A DNA stretch of 55,076 nt. It comes from Caldithrix sp. (GTDB taxonomy: Bacteria > KSB1 > UBA2214 > DYKH01). Below the pieces are notes generated by a model that did not search any database, was not told where the DNA came from, and worked only from the letters and a program-made list of their open reading frames with translations. Made by a program: the position numbers and the translations under genes. Shown here piece by piece: positions 8,101-16,209 of this stretch. Location of the stretch: NCBI GenBank assembly GCA_020722685.1, contig DYKH01000009.1, forward strand, positions 1 to 55,076, given 5' to 3'. Each line of letters starts with the position of its first letter. Positions within the stretch are counted from its first letter, which is position 1.

Positions 8101-8363
8101 ATTCTGCCCACCAGCGCTGACCTGCAGGGAATACGCCGCTTCGCAGCCCTGCTGAGTTCGGAATACCTTTTGAAAAGGTCATCTGCTTTGAGGCCGCCCC
8201 AAAATCCATGATCATGGGGATCGCTGTCAAATCCATTCTGCAAACTGTGCCAGGTTTTGCGGTACTCGATGAAGGCGCGGCTCAGCTTGCCGACGTCATG
8301 CAGCAGCGCTGCCAGCTCGCAAAAATGGATCACACTTTTTTCTTTTGCCGTCAACTTGCTCAT
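5124..8363 (-). CDS. Cas10 large subunit, Csx11-type (HD domain, no GGDD cyclase motif)
   Basis: The protein has 1079 aa. An N-terminal HD nuclease domain carries HDVGK at residues 22-26. A four-cysteine zinc site lies at 427-445 (CPVC and CSVC). A first palm-like segment begins near 471 (RLALVVAAMDLTHWLDG), and a second lies near LLMLLVPADKA and GRLPLGIGTVFFPEQMP. The GGDD motif needed to make cyclic oligoadenylates is absent throughout. This combination matches the Csx11/MTH326 family, the diverged Cas10 of subtype III-C. The expected role is crRNA-guided assembly and HD-dependent DNA cleavage, without second-messenger signalling. It follows the cmr6-like gene by 11 bp. Confidence 0.85.
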   Translation of the reverse strand: MSKLTAKEKSVIHFCELAALLHDVGKLSRAFIEYRKTWHSLQNGFDSDPHDHGFWGGLKADDLFKRYSELSRAAKRRIPCRSALVGRIGFSLSSFLTFSLSKCVNFHTKPKHDVLLKMLKAADSLDSAEDRNNPLWSAEQCYRNLPASEQKIDELFRASPFGKEKQISAGEFETLRATLYQQLNEKLGGYLAALKRKDQKVGARRAEIMKDIRTAFEQGLSDSTRPQNDTTLWDHCYAVASLFKVLLVHWFWYGGVPITDFNKIQFAVWGVGWDSFAYLGKSIRIGDLVGRQRELGELKSAIRQKVEVEWAIGNGVYEDDDGVYFMIPANRPQQPYGNSYEKTLHSLEAEICQLANERCHGELVPVFAGKDTDKDIPQSIAAGERTFMTSIVQVVENIRRQSCIPVHRQFLLNSLEWEQGKDSGELCPVCQKRPQQEKQKICSVCMQRRTGEGLEKEILLHSEIADGNGRLALVVAAMDLTHWLDGSLVRTLFITEAHGAQNELLDLGNTLDFSLQESGLKEIIRQHAHDRLTEGYDYTKLLEDLHRCGPLDAAKPDELAKAVRLLFCYRNPKLYAEPEKDISQYQGNEGMWRQLVDATKEEHQEQKGNWVNLTEEQILLNALCAKTPTPSTLFSIWHTTARFFRSFTKDDSLGKNLFADGRQPCHVIFKPSGGAKSGYHNNAVYNGTLHAQSKDNHNIRMAVEFVVRRNGAELHLTKPVFAKGDWPNLKLESVSGINQDDAKEKGFLADIPLESQAEFREFCPMRPISYSPHLLMLLVPADKAVPVVQLIYNAYKEEFSKVQGRLPLGIGTVFFPEQMPMSVVMDSGRRMVENFRTIWKHDPQELEIMATTVKGSFTGKLKDESHVLEWKFEQQIGENGRYSNDQKIDYHHPYVILHPSSVTDEQRTRRNYFATVAGSVVHSSEVAKGDVLNWVPNLFDYQFLDSSSRRFEMTASEDLGQKRPHPLLKEGTCPMLLETLMQKIGALWEILQNSALTDTKLRDVQAMLLQRLRNWGDKDSFAKFAEELIEIELPSVKKQEDKKAILAAVTTGLFFDAGQIKQYILKKKNAETVFIKEDE

Positions 8364-8374
8364 TTTCTCCCTCG

Positions 8375-9631
8375 CTAAAAATCAAACTGGCCGTTTTCTG
8401 CCTGATCCTTCACATCCGCAAATGAATTGAGTTGCTTGGCCTGACCGTTCGTCAAGTAAATGTGCCCATACTGCAGCTCATTTCTCGCCCGGCCGTAACC
8501 GGAAAGGTGCTTGGCGCCGAAACCAATGACCCGAAAGGTATCATAGATGGCCTGCAGCAAAGTCCGAAGGTCATAGACTATTTCTTTCTTCTCTTCATCC
8601 CCCAGCTGCGTTCCGATCAAATCAAAGGGAAAATACAGCACCTGAAAAGTGCCCGTTTGCCCTGCGGGGATTGACTCCAGCCAAACCGGATTCTTGCCCG
8701 CTCTCTTGTTGCGGTCATGCGGATTCAGCACCTCCAAGGAGATAGCATCGAAAAAAGTCGGAAAGAAGTGCAGGCGTCCGGCGCGAAAGCCCTCTTCGCT
8801 GCAAGTTTGCTTCTGGTATTTTTTAAATTTTTCCTCCAGTTGGGGCGGGAAAAACTTCTCCCAGTATTTATCTTCAGAATCCAATTCTTTTTCGCTGCCA
8901 AAGAGGCGGAGCCTGGCTTTACGGAGCGCAACCCTATTTTCCTCCATTTCTCTGCCAATTCTGAGCGTCACCGCCGAGTTAAGACAGCCTTTCCAGGAAG
9001 AAGCCTCAAAGACAGGAATCTTGAAAACCCAATCCTGGCGGATGGGATTCTCGAGAAAATGAAAGGGATCGTCGTCTTTAGTCAGAAGCGGCTTGGCGAG
9101 GGTGAACTTGAAAATGAGGAAACAGGAATGGGGAAAGTCCTTCAGTGCGGTTGGTGATAGCCGAAGAGAGCAGTTGTCAAAAAAGTCAGAGATTTCCTCA
9201 GCATGCAATCGCAGAGATTTGATTTCCTTTCCAATGGAATCATTCATCTCCCCAACTACCTTTGCGATTAGCTTGGAGTTGTGAGGCTGTTTTTCTGTGC
9301 TTATTGGCTCAGTTAGCATCTCCGCTAGTACCGGGTAAATCGCCTCCTTTGCCTCTTTGTAGAGAGGCTGCAAATCGAGCCGCATAAATTGAAGGAGGCC
9401 AATTTCGTCAGCGCGAGCCAAGTAATCCTTCTGAACGATACTATGCAGCTTTTGGCGAATTGGCTTTGCTTCTTCTTTGATTTGCTTCTTAAGTTCTCGC
9501 TTGCGTTTTTCATCTTGGTTTTGGTTCGCTTCATTCATTTCCTCACGGAGATCGGCGAGTGTAGCTAAAATTTTGGAGAAGTCCTCTTCCAACTCTTTAG
9601 CAATAGAAATTGTGGCATCAAAGTATTTCAT
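8375..9631 (-). CDS. Cas7-group RAMP protein, Cmr6-like, with coiled-coil N-terminus
   Basis: The protein has 418 aa. The C-terminal 260 residues hold a RAMP domain: PVFEASSWKGCLNSAV, then RAGRLHFFPTFFDAISLEVLNPHD (like the Cmr6 'G-FFDA-P...PH' signature, split here by position), then FGAKHLSGYGRAR near the end. The first 110 or so residues are rich in Glu, Lys and Gln (RKRELKKQIKEEAK) and look like a coiled coil, making the protein longer than typical Cmr6. It would cap the 3' end of the crRNA filament. It starts 1 bp after the cmr1-like stop (TAAAATG). Confidence 0.72.
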   Translation of the reverse strand: MKYFDATISIAKELEEDFSKILATLADLREEMNEANQNQDEKRKRELKKQIKEEAKPIRQKLHSIVQKDYLARADEIGLLQFMRLDLQPLYKEAKEAIYPVLAEMLTEPISTEKQPHNSKLIAKVVGEMNDSIGKEIKSLRLHAEEISDFFDNCSLRLSPTALKDFPHSCFLIFKFTLAKPLLTKDDDPFHFLENPIRQDWVFKIPVFEASSWKGCLNSAVTLRIGREMEENRVALRKARLRLFGSEKELDSEDKYWEKFFPPQLEEKFKKYQKQTCSEEGFRAGRLHFFPTFFDAISLEVLNPHDRNKRAGKNPVWLESIPAGQTGTFQVLYFPFDLIGTQLGDEEKKEIVYDLRTLLQAIYDTFRVIGFGAKHLSGYGRARNELQYGHIYLTNGQAKQLNSFADVKDQAENGQFDF

Positions 9632-9632
9632 T

Positions 9633-10643
9633 TTACACTCCCAGTTCTGTTTGAAGCACTTCCAAGCCAGTCATGAATACGCCTGATGCATCCTTCAGAG
9701 AAATAGCAATCTGTTTTTCAATTTCCGCAAGATATTCTCCTTTTTCTGTCCATCCCCAAATACGATCGCTAAAAACAAAAAGCCTCTTGCTTTTCCTTTT
9801 CTTCGGATCATTCTCACCATAATCGTTCCCTCTCAAGTCCTTTTTCCAATCTGGAACTTGTGGGCTTGGATCATGTTTGTAGACCTTCCGTGAATTGAAT
9901 GAGGCTTGGTGTATAAGAGCCAAAAAGTCCTTATTGATTTTATCATACCCCAATGGATGATCATCAGGTTCGTATGGCTCATCGAAAAAGTAAAAAAAGA
10001 AATAATCAAAATTGGGGAGAACCAGATTTTGTTTTAATGAAGGAATGAAGTTGTTGCAGAGCTGCCTAAGCTCCGCAAGACCTAATTTCGGAATCGGACA
10101 AAGATCTTCAACACATAGAAGCCCGTAGTCTTTATGCCATGTTTCTTTTTTGTTGGCGGAGGTCTGGGAGGGCGGTTTTTGACCAATCTTTCCACCTATG
10201 CTCCCATAACTAAACATAATCAGCGCCGAATTCAGAAGTAGTGCCTTTTGTGTTTCCTGAAACTGGGGATGGAAAAAGTCGAACGAAACAATAAAGCTGT
10301 TGTCCTTCTTGCAAGGACGATGGCGAAATTCGAATGGTTTTTCAGTCTGAGCGGCGTTGCTCTGCGTGCTTTCCCGGATGCTCAAGGCAAATCTTTTGCT
10401 CAAACCTTCGCAACCAAAGATGTCACACGCCAAGCAGTGGTGCTTTGCCTCGCAGCGCATTTTGTCATCAGTAGGATCACAGGCAAAGCCGCCGGCAGCG
10501 CGGATGATGGCCTCCGTCCACCAGCGGAGGGCGCCTAGTAGGCTCTTTTCATTCAATCGAGTATCTTTGATTTCGGTGCTGCGCTTCGGACCGCCCATCC
10601 AAATGTCGGAAAGGGCTTGCAAATGGAAAGTATAGTCTTTCAT
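9633..10643 (-). CDS. Cas7-group RAMP protein, Cmr1-like
   Basis: This 336-aa protein carries the Cmr1 signature: an N-terminal strand ending in DIWMGG, then KSLLGALRWWTEAIIR near residues 33-48. A cluster of Cys/His residues (CDPTDDKMRCEAKHHCLACDIFGC in outline) could bind zinc. Cmr1 forms the distal tip of Cmr complexes and helps capture target RNA. It is the first gene of the effector operon, about 225 nt downstream of the predicted start site. The sequence before the ATG has only a weak Shine-Dalgarno (GGGAT). Confidence 0.85.
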   Translation of the reverse strand: MKDYTFHLQALSDIWMGGPKRSTEIKDTRLNEKSLLGALRWWTEAIIRAAGGFACDPTDDKMRCEAKHHCLACDIFGCEGLSKRFALSIRESTQSNAAQTEKPFEFRHRPCKKDNSFIVSFDFFHPQFQETQKALLLNSALIMFSYGSIGGKIGQKPPSQTSANKKETWHKDYGLLCVEDLCPIPKLGLAELRQLCNNFIPSLKQNLVLPNFDYFFFYFFDEPYEPDDHPLGYDKINKDFLALIHQASFNSRKVYKHDPSPQVPDWKKDLRGNDYGENDPKKRKSKRLFVFSDRIWGWTEKGEYLAEIEKQIAISLKDASGVFMTGLEVLQTELGV

Positions 10644-10762
10644 GATTCATCCCGTTGAAAGATTGTGGAGAAACAAGGCGGATGATTTCCCGAGTACGCG
10701 AGTATTAAAACCAGTTCCTGCCGTCACGCACAGTCGCCAGGCATTCGCCCTCTCAAAATCAA

Positions 10763-10804
10763 AAAGGGCATTTTTCACCATCTTCGTGGTAAAAGACGCC
10801 CTTT
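10763..10804 (-). terminator. Hairpin with U-tract in the leader of the cas operon (attenuator or yhaM terminator)
   Basis: On the minus strand AAAGGGC (10804-10798) pairs with GCCCTTT (10769-10763), with an inner ACCA/TGGT stem around a six-base loop, and TTTTTGATTTT follows. This has the form of a Rho-independent terminator. It lies between the predicted cas promoter and cmr1, so it could attenuate the cas operon as well as end yhaM transcripts. A second, competing-size stem (AGCAATAA with TTGTTGCT, 10818-10841 approximately) lies just upstream. Confidence 0.6.
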
Positions 10805-10874
10805 CAGCAACAACCCATCGATTATTGCTCCCAATGGTAAATGTTAATGGAAGATCGTAAAGATTGGCACCGAA

Positions 10875-10903
10875 AATATAGCGAGCCTATTTGAGAATGT
10901 CAA
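10875..10903 (-). promoter_or_regulatory. Strong sigma-70-like promoter for the cas effector operon
   Basis: On the minus strand TTGACA (10903-10898) and TATATT (10880-10875) are separated by exactly 17 bp, near-consensus in all parts. The start site would be about 10868, giving a leader of about 225 nt before the cmr1-like ATG. It begins just after the yhaM stop at 10934. Confidence 0.75.
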
Positions 10904-10933
10904 GAAACAATTAGTGTTTTTTCGGCTTCATCC

Positions 10934-11896
10934 TTACTCCGAGGCTTCAACACCAGCATCGCCAAAATAAAGATAGCGATCCAAAAGTCTGACGTATTGA
11001 CTCCATTTTTTGCCGGCTTCGTTTTCCCGCTCAAAAATTCTCTCAAAAGCATTCAACTTGGAATCCAGCTCATCGGCGTAATAGAGAACCAGCGCCTCTC
11101 GCGTCATAGGTGTTACCGGCGATCCCTGCTCCAGTTTGCCTTGATGCGCCAAAATCAAGTGCAGGATTTGATCGCGCAGGCTTTTGGGGAAATTTTCGAT
11201 TCTCTCGATGTGGTTGGCCACCAGATGATAGCCGATGGCGATATGTCCCTGCAATCTGCCTTCGTCGGAAAAATCGATGAATCCCTTGGTCTCGTACTCG
11301 CGCACCTTGCCGATGTCGTGCAGCAAAGCCCCGGTGAGCAGAATGTCCTTCTGTATCCGTGGGTAAAAATCGGCGATTTGCAGGGCGATCTTGGCAATGG
11401 CCAAGGTGTGTTCCGCCAGACCTCCCGCGTAACAATGGTGCCAGAGCTTACCTCCAGGGGCTTTGCGAAAGGCGGATAGCAAGGGTTCGTCGTCGAAAAT
11501 GGATTTCAGCAGATCTTTCAGCAAAGCAGTGCGCACACTTTCGATTAGATGAGAAATCTCCCCAAGCACCTCATCAACGTCAACAGTCGCGGTTGGCAGA
11601 AATTTGTCGAGATCGACCTTATCATTGGCGCTAACCGGGCGGATGCGCTCGATGGACAAATGTGGTCGTCCTTTCCAATCGATGACCATTGCCCGCACCT
11701 TGGCTGCCTCACCTTCTCTCAATGCAGAGTAGGCCTCCGCGGCATTCTTCCACAAGGAGCCAAAGATGCGACCGGAGGCATCTCCCAATTCCAATGAGAG
11801 ATAGATTTCACTGCTTTCGCGTTTGGTACGGATTTCCTTCTTGCGCACGACAAAAAAGTCCGTCACCTTTTGTCCTGGGCGAAGATCACAAATCAT
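10934..11896 (-). CDS. YhaM-like 3'-5' exoribonuclease (OB fold plus HD domain)
   Basis: About 320 aa from the preferred ATG at 11896, which has AAAGG 8 nt upstream; a TTG at 11914 is possible. The N-terminal OB-fold (ICDLRPGQKVTDFFVV to KGRPHLSIERI) binds nucleic acid. The HD domain shows HHCYAGGLAEHTL, ALLHDIGK and a later LILAHQGK. This order defines the YhaM/CBF1 exoribonucleases. The product probably degrades or trims RNA in the cytoplasm. It has its own position between the acylase and the CRISPR operon and is not tightly coupled to either, so a link with CRISPR is not supported beyond adjacency. Confidence 0.88.
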   Translation of the reverse strand: MICDLRPGQKVTDFFVVRKKEIRTKRESSEIYLSLELGDASGRIFGSLWKNAAEAYSALREGEAAKVRAMVIDWKGRPHLSIERIRPVSANDKVDLDKFLPTATVDVDEVLGEISHLIESVRTALLKDLLKSIFDDEPLLSAFRKAPGGKLWHHCYAGGLAEHTLAIAKIALQIADFYPRIQKDILLTGALLHDIGKVREYETKGFIDFSDEGRLQGHIAIGYHLVANHIERIENFPKSLRDQILHLILAHQGKLEQGSPVTPMTREALVLYYADELDSKLNAFERIFERENEAGKKWSQYVRLLDRYLYFGDAGVEASE

Positions 11897-12006
11897 TCCT
11901 TTGCCCTTTCCCAAGCTTTAGTGAGTGCACGGGAGAAGCCGTCCTTATCGGCAAGTTGTCCAGATCATCAGGCTGGATAGAATACCTTTGCAATAACCAA
12001 CGGAAG

Positions 12007-14421
12007 CTATTTCCCCCTTGCAGGACTTAACGTCAAAAGCTTCCACTTTCGGTTCTTGAGCTTGTCAATATCCAAAGAAAGGCGAATCAATTCGCCATTT
12101 AGCCAGAGCTTACTCTGATCGCGATAATGTTTGCTCAGAGGATGCCCGCTTTGTCCGGTGGTCAGAATGACATGATAATCCACTGTGCTCATGTCCACCA
12201 CCTGACGCATGCAGGCTCCGACAACGTTCTCAAAAGCATTGTGGAGCAAAAAGGTGCCGTTGTTGATGGTGAAGCACCCTCCGTCAGATTTAAAAGGTCC
12301 GATGTTGAAAATTCTGGCAAAGGATCGGCGCATGCCGAACGGATGCCTAAATGTGAGACTGTGCAGTCTGCCCCATCGCCATTGCCCCATGTCGGCGCCA
12401 AAACGCTTTTCTAACGTGTCAATCGCCGCTGTAAAGCTACTCTTTACAATGTAGGACAGAGATTCGACGGAATCGGGAGTGGTGACGTCATCGAACCATT
12501 CCGAGGCGCCGGTCATCATCATGCGGTCGAGGACCTCCATGTTGCCGTGCGGCAATCTCAAGAATCGGGCAAATAGGCTGTCGCCCATTTCGTCTGCGAA
12601 AGTATAGCGGAACAAATTCAAATAGAAAACTTCAAAGATGGCAGCGGGAATACTTTCGGAGGTTTCGCGAAAATCCCATCCCCGCAAGAGGACGAGCGCT
12701 CTCGCACGGTTCGACTTTCTGTCGAAATTCTCTCGCTGGAGAATCGAAATGGTCTTTGGGAGCAGCGCCGCCGCCTGAGGAGAACAGACATCTCGCTGCA
12801 ACTGCACAAAGGAATCTGCGGTGGCGGATTCGAGGCTATCGAGCATCTCAACGATGCGCCGGAACCGATAATCCGGTTCCCAATAGCTCGAGAGGTAGAA
12901 AGGGTAGGTTGATGGACCAATCGGATTATTGGCCGTGACAATGACATTCCCGGGCGGATTGAAAATCTTGGGCAGTTCTTCATTCGGCAAGTAACCGCGC
13001 CAATCGTCGGAATACAAATCACCTTTGCCGGGGAAGAGTCCTTGCCCTTGCCTACGAAGCGGCACAGCGGCCGCAAGACAATAACCAATATTGCCCTTGG
13101 TATCGGCGTAGATAACATTTTGGCCAGGAGTTTTAAAACTTTGTAAAGCTCGGATAAAATCTTGCCAATCTTGAGCTCGCAGCAATTGTACGGAAGCGGA
13201 GAATTCGTCGCCAACTTCCCGTCCGGCCCAGCGCATACTAACGAGCGAATCATGGGCTTGTCCGAAAAGTTCTATTTCAGAAATGATAGGCCCATTCCGG
13301 GTTGATCGGATCGTGAGTTTGTAGGGTTCCTGACCAAGAACGGGAATCACCTCTTCTTCCCTCGCAAAAGGGAGGCTTTGTCCCGCCAGTATATAGTGAG
13401 TAGAATCGGTAGAATCCACTTGCTCCTGATAGAAATCCACGTCGTCAATCATGCCATTTGTCAGCCCCCAAGCAGTGGAGACATTACGCCCAATGACAAT
13501 GCTGGGTAATCCCGCAATACTCACACCAATCGCATTGATATTTGAGGAGGAAAGATGAATGAGATAAAACAGGTCCGGAGCTGAAAAATGCAAATGGGTG
13601 TCGTTGGCCAATAATGGTAACGTGGAGCGAGTTCGGGAGCCGGTTACGACCCAGCTATTGCTGCCGATTCCGTTGGGCACATAGCCCAAAGCTTCTTTCC
13701 ATTGTGCGCTCGCCAAACGTAGGCTTTCCGATGCACGGCTGCTGATCACCAACGGTTTTGGCAGAATCGTCTCGCCATTTGACATGGAAAATGGGACAAG
13801 TTCTTGGACTTTCTCCGGGCCGAATTTTGCCAGTAGCTCCCCATAGACCAAATCCACGTGCCAACCCATGCTGAGAAACCAGCCCAGTAAACGTAGGATG
13901 GCCAGGCTGTCTTCGGCCTTCCAGGATTCGGGTTTGTAGCGCAAGAGTCCAAATTCGATGGGGAGCTGTTTTGGAAATAGCTTGACATAAGAATTGACGC
14001 CATCAGCATAGGCAGACAAAAGGGCTTGGTTTGCCTGCGGGAGTTTGGAGACCATATCCGTGGCAATGCGCCGGAATCCGATCGTTCGCGCCAGCTTGTC
14101 GGCCTCTAAGGTTTTCTTGCCAAAGATCTCCGACAGCCTGCCACTCGCCGCGCGACGAAACAAGTCCATTTGCCACAAACGGTCTTGAGCGGTCACAAAG
14201 CCGGCGGCCACGAAAAGGTCGGTATCGTTTTGCGCGACGATGTGCGGCACAGACCATTCATCGCGCCACACTTGTACCGGCCCCCGCAATGAGGCGATTT
14301 CCAATTGGCCGAAAGTTTGCGGGAGAGAGCGCCGAAACGAAATGTAACCGAAAACGAGGAAGGAAAGAACAACGACGATCAGAGTAAAAAGAGTGATCAG
14401 AAAGATCCTTTTCCAGTCCAT
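12007..14421 (-). CDS. Penicillin acylase family Ntn hydrolase
   Basis: The 804-aa precursor has a signal anchor (residues 6-28) and the alpha-subunit pattern VWRDEWSVPHIVAQN, QDRLWQMDLFRR. It then shows GIGSNSWVV, where S254 after Gly is the expected autocatalytic cleavage point and N-terminal nucleophile of the beta subunit. The beta subunit continues with NDTHLHFSAPDLFYLIHL. Family members are periplasmic amidases acting on penicillins, acyl-homoserine lactones or other N-acyl compounds; the substrate cannot be told from sequence. It lies about 110 bp upstream of the yhaM start. Confidence 0.92.
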   Translation of the reverse strand: MDWKRIFLITLFTLIVVVLSFLVFGYISFRRSLPQTFGQLEIASLRGPVQVWRDEWSVPHIVAQNDTDLFVAAGFVTAQDRLWQMDLFRRAASGRLSEIFGKKTLEADKLARTIGFRRIATDMVSKLPQANQALLSAYADGVNSYVKLFPKQLPIEFGLLRYKPESWKAEDSLAILRLLGWFLSMGWHVDLVYGELLAKFGPEKVQELVPFSMSNGETILPKPLVISSRASESLRLASAQWKEALGYVPNGIGSNSWVVTGSRTRSTLPLLANDTHLHFSAPDLFYLIHLSSSNINAIGVSIAGLPSIVIGRNVSTAWGLTNGMIDDVDFYQEQVDSTDSTHYILAGQSLPFAREEEVIPVLGQEPYKLTIRSTRNGPIISEIELFGQAHDSLVSMRWAGREVGDEFSASVQLLRAQDWQDFIRALQSFKTPGQNVIYADTKGNIGYCLAAAVPLRRQGQGLFPGKGDLYSDDWRGYLPNEELPKIFNPPGNVIVTANNPIGPSTYPFYLSSYWEPDYRFRRIVEMLDSLESATADSFVQLQRDVCSPQAAALLPKTISILQRENFDRKSNRARALVLLRGWDFRETSESIPAAIFEVFYLNLFRYTFADEMGDSLFARFLRLPHGNMEVLDRMMMTGASEWFDDVTTPDSVESLSYIVKSSFTAAIDTLEKRFGADMGQWRWGRLHSLTFRHPFGMRRSFARIFNIGPFKSDGGCFTINNGTFLLHNAFENVVGACMRQVVDMSTVDYHVILTTGQSGHPLSKHYRDQSKLWLNGELIRLSLDIDKLKNRKWKLLTLSPARGK

Positions 14422-14705
14422 GGCTTTCCAGGCAGGTAGTGAGTGAATATCCGTTGATAAAACGGTGATCAGTCGTTTGGGGGAATCGTGTTTGCCGGCG
14501 CTGTTTCAAAGACATCAGTGTAGATAGCGAGGGATGCTCCTTTACAAGCAAGCGCTCATAACCCGCGCGATGCGCCTTTCGCAAACATGCGAAATAAAAA
14601 GGCAAGATGCTTAGCGATGCGTTCGTCGACCTTGCCTTGCCCCGATCCGTCCAAAATTAATCCAGTTTCAAAAGCACGATAAAAAAAAGAAACGCAAAAC
14701 TTTGG
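14422..14705. other. Gene-free stretch with one small hairpin
   Basis: These 284 bp before the acylase gene hold no credible ORF. A perfect 7-bp hairpin (TTTCGCA/TGCGAAA, 14577-14594) and an A-rich run near 14680-14690 are visible. The region probably contains the acylase promoter and the end of the upstream transcript, but I cannot pick a convincing -35/-10 pair. Confidence 0.5.
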
Positions 14706-15230
14706 TCACCTTGGCTCCCGGGTCCGCTTCTGGCCGCTTTCATTTTTCTTGTCCGTCTGTGATCGACGGTCAAAATCCCGCCGATTATCTTGGGTGTCTC
14801 CGCTGCTCGACTTGTTGGCTTCAGCAGGCTTGGCCAAATGTGCCGGAGGTGAAGAGGGCGCGGTCACAGCCGCGGGTGCGTAGTGATCGTCAGAAGTACC
14901 CGCCGGCGAGCGACGATCGAAGCTGCGCGGATCCGGGGCATCCGAGCTGGTCGCCGAGCCATAGGGGGCGTAAGCGGGATTGTCCCGCCACCATGGCGAG
15001 TTGTAATAGAATTGCCAGTCATAACTATTCATCATGGAGGCCGGGATGCTGGGGTTCATCAGATAATCCTGATTCGCCTGCACAGCCTCATTGTCCATGG
15101 GCTCCTGCAAAGCGCCCTGAAGATGCTGCGAGTCCTCGTCCGGCATCGGAGCGCTGAATTGAGTGTAACATCCCAATATGCTGCCAAGCCCCAGCAAAAT
15201 CGTCCAAGACAGAATGGTTCTCGCTTTCAT
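14706..15230 (-). CDS. Lipoprotein with GCYTQ and DFDRR motifs
   Basis: The 174-aa protein has a signal peptide ending in a lipobox (LGSILGC, Cys21). The mature part is Pro/Ser/Asp-rich and probably disordered, with an aromatic patch (YDWQFYYNSPWW) and two FDRR sequences (one as DFDRR). The larger lipoprotein at 19687-20751 shares the GCYTQ start of the mature protein, the aromatic patch and PRDFDRR, so the two look like diverged paralogues. It lies 19 bp after the outer-membrane-protein gene and is probably co-transcribed with it. Function unknown. Confidence 0.8.
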   Translation of the reverse strand: MKARTILSWTILLGLGSILGCYTQFSAPMPDEDSQHLQGALQEPMDNEAVQANQDYLMNPSIPASMMNSYDWQFYYNSPWWRDNPAYAPYGSATSSDAPDPRSFDRRSPAGTSDDHYAPAAVTAPSSPPAHLAKPAEANKSSSGDTQDNRRDFDRRSQTDKKNESGQKRTREPR

Positions 15231-15249
15231 AGAAATTCTCTTGTTTTCA

Positions 15250-16113
15250 TTACTGCCTGAGAATGGAGCTGTAGTAACCGATTCGCAAAATTCTTACGAC
15301 ATTGGACTGGCCGCCTTTTTCCGACAAAATATTTTTGACATCAAATTCCAAAAACATAAAGTCTGCAAAAGCCCAGCGAAAGCCGGCGTTGAGGTAGCCC
15401 CGGCCATAATTGGTGCTCTTTAACTTGTCATCGTTTGCGGCAAAGTCGTATTCGCCAACTACGGCCAAATCGCCGGATAATTGCACATCCATTCCAAGAA
15501 AGATTGTCGGGTCGCTGTCTTTGTCCTTACGCTCTAAACTGTAGCTGATCCCGGCATGCAAGCCGACCTTCCAAAGCGATTGATAACCTTTGGAACCGAC
15601 AACATAGAAACCGCGTGACTTGACCGAATAGCGATCTTTGATGACGGAATCCGATTCGACATGAACCGGATAATCCTCATTGCGCCAGTATTTTCCGTAG
15701 CCCTGTGAGTCAAAGCCAAAAACGATTGCCGGCATAGTGAGACTTTCTTCGACAATCCTGTAGCCAAAATGGACGCCCGGCACCTTGTTCCAAGTCGCGT
15801 CGCCCATGCCGATGAGATTCTCACCACCGTAGGATACGCCGAACATGATCCGGCGCGAGATTCCGACCGACAACCGCCCCAAGACGCCGCCCTTTTCATA
15901 GAGGCGGATGCTGCCGCGCAAATCGCCGCCGCGCAGGATACTGGCGGTGGGCAGATCAATTAATTGTGTCGGCTTGGTGAAATAGTTGTCCGGCTCCGCA
16001 GCCGGACCGTGAGTCGTGCCGCGGCTGGGAATCTGCGCGCCACCCATGGAAACAGCAAGAAGAATAAAGAGACCGACGGAGATGCTCCGTCGTTTCCGCA
16101 TGAGGTCATTCAT
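15250..16113 (-). CDS. Predicted outer-membrane beta-barrel protein
   Basis: The 287-aa protein has a cleavable signal peptide (to about residue 27) and alternating hydrophobic strands. A conserved-looking segment LPTASILRGGDLRGSIRLYEKGGVLGRLSVGIS leads into repeated beta strands (for example VHFGYRIVEE and LAVVGEYDFA). The end, ILRIGYYSSI, is aromatic-rich as in barrel proteins. I do not recognise a named family. A good sigma-70-like promoter lies 40-70 bp upstream, and the lipoprotein gene follows. Confidence 0.75.
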   Translation of the reverse strand: MNDLMRKRRSISVGLFILLAVSMGGAQIPSRGTTHGPAAEPDNYFTKPTQLIDLPTASILRGGDLRGSIRLYEKGGVLGRLSVGISRRIMFGVSYGGENLIGMGDATWNKVPGVHFGYRIVEESLTMPAIVFGFDSQGYGKYWRNEDYPVHVESDSVIKDRYSVKSRGFYVVGSKGYQSLWKVGLHAGISYSLERKDKDSDPTIFLGMDVQLSGDLAVVGEYDFAANDDKLKSTNYGRGYLNAGFRWAFADFMFLEFDVKNILSEKGGQSNVVRILRIGYYSSILRQ

Positions 16114-16153
16114 ACCGTTGATCCTTCCGGCCAGTTGCTATAGTCTTTGATTA

Positions 16154-16182
16154 AATTTAGCATATATGGTCTTGAAAGTCAA
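16154..16182 (-). promoter_or_regulatory. Sigma-70-like promoter for the barrel/lipoprotein pair
   Basis: On the minus strand TTGACT (16182-16177) and TAAATT (16159-16154) are separated by exactly 17 bp. The predicted start near 16147 gives a 5' leader of about 34 nt before the ATG at 16113. Confidence 0.65.
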
Positions 16183-16209
16183 GTTATCATTTGCCATGCA
16201 GAAAAGTTT

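Noticed and set aside
10934..11896. YhaM-like HD protein as an additional CRISPR component
   Set aside because: The OB-HD order is that of a housekeeping exoribonuclease, and a strong promoter separates it from the cas genes.
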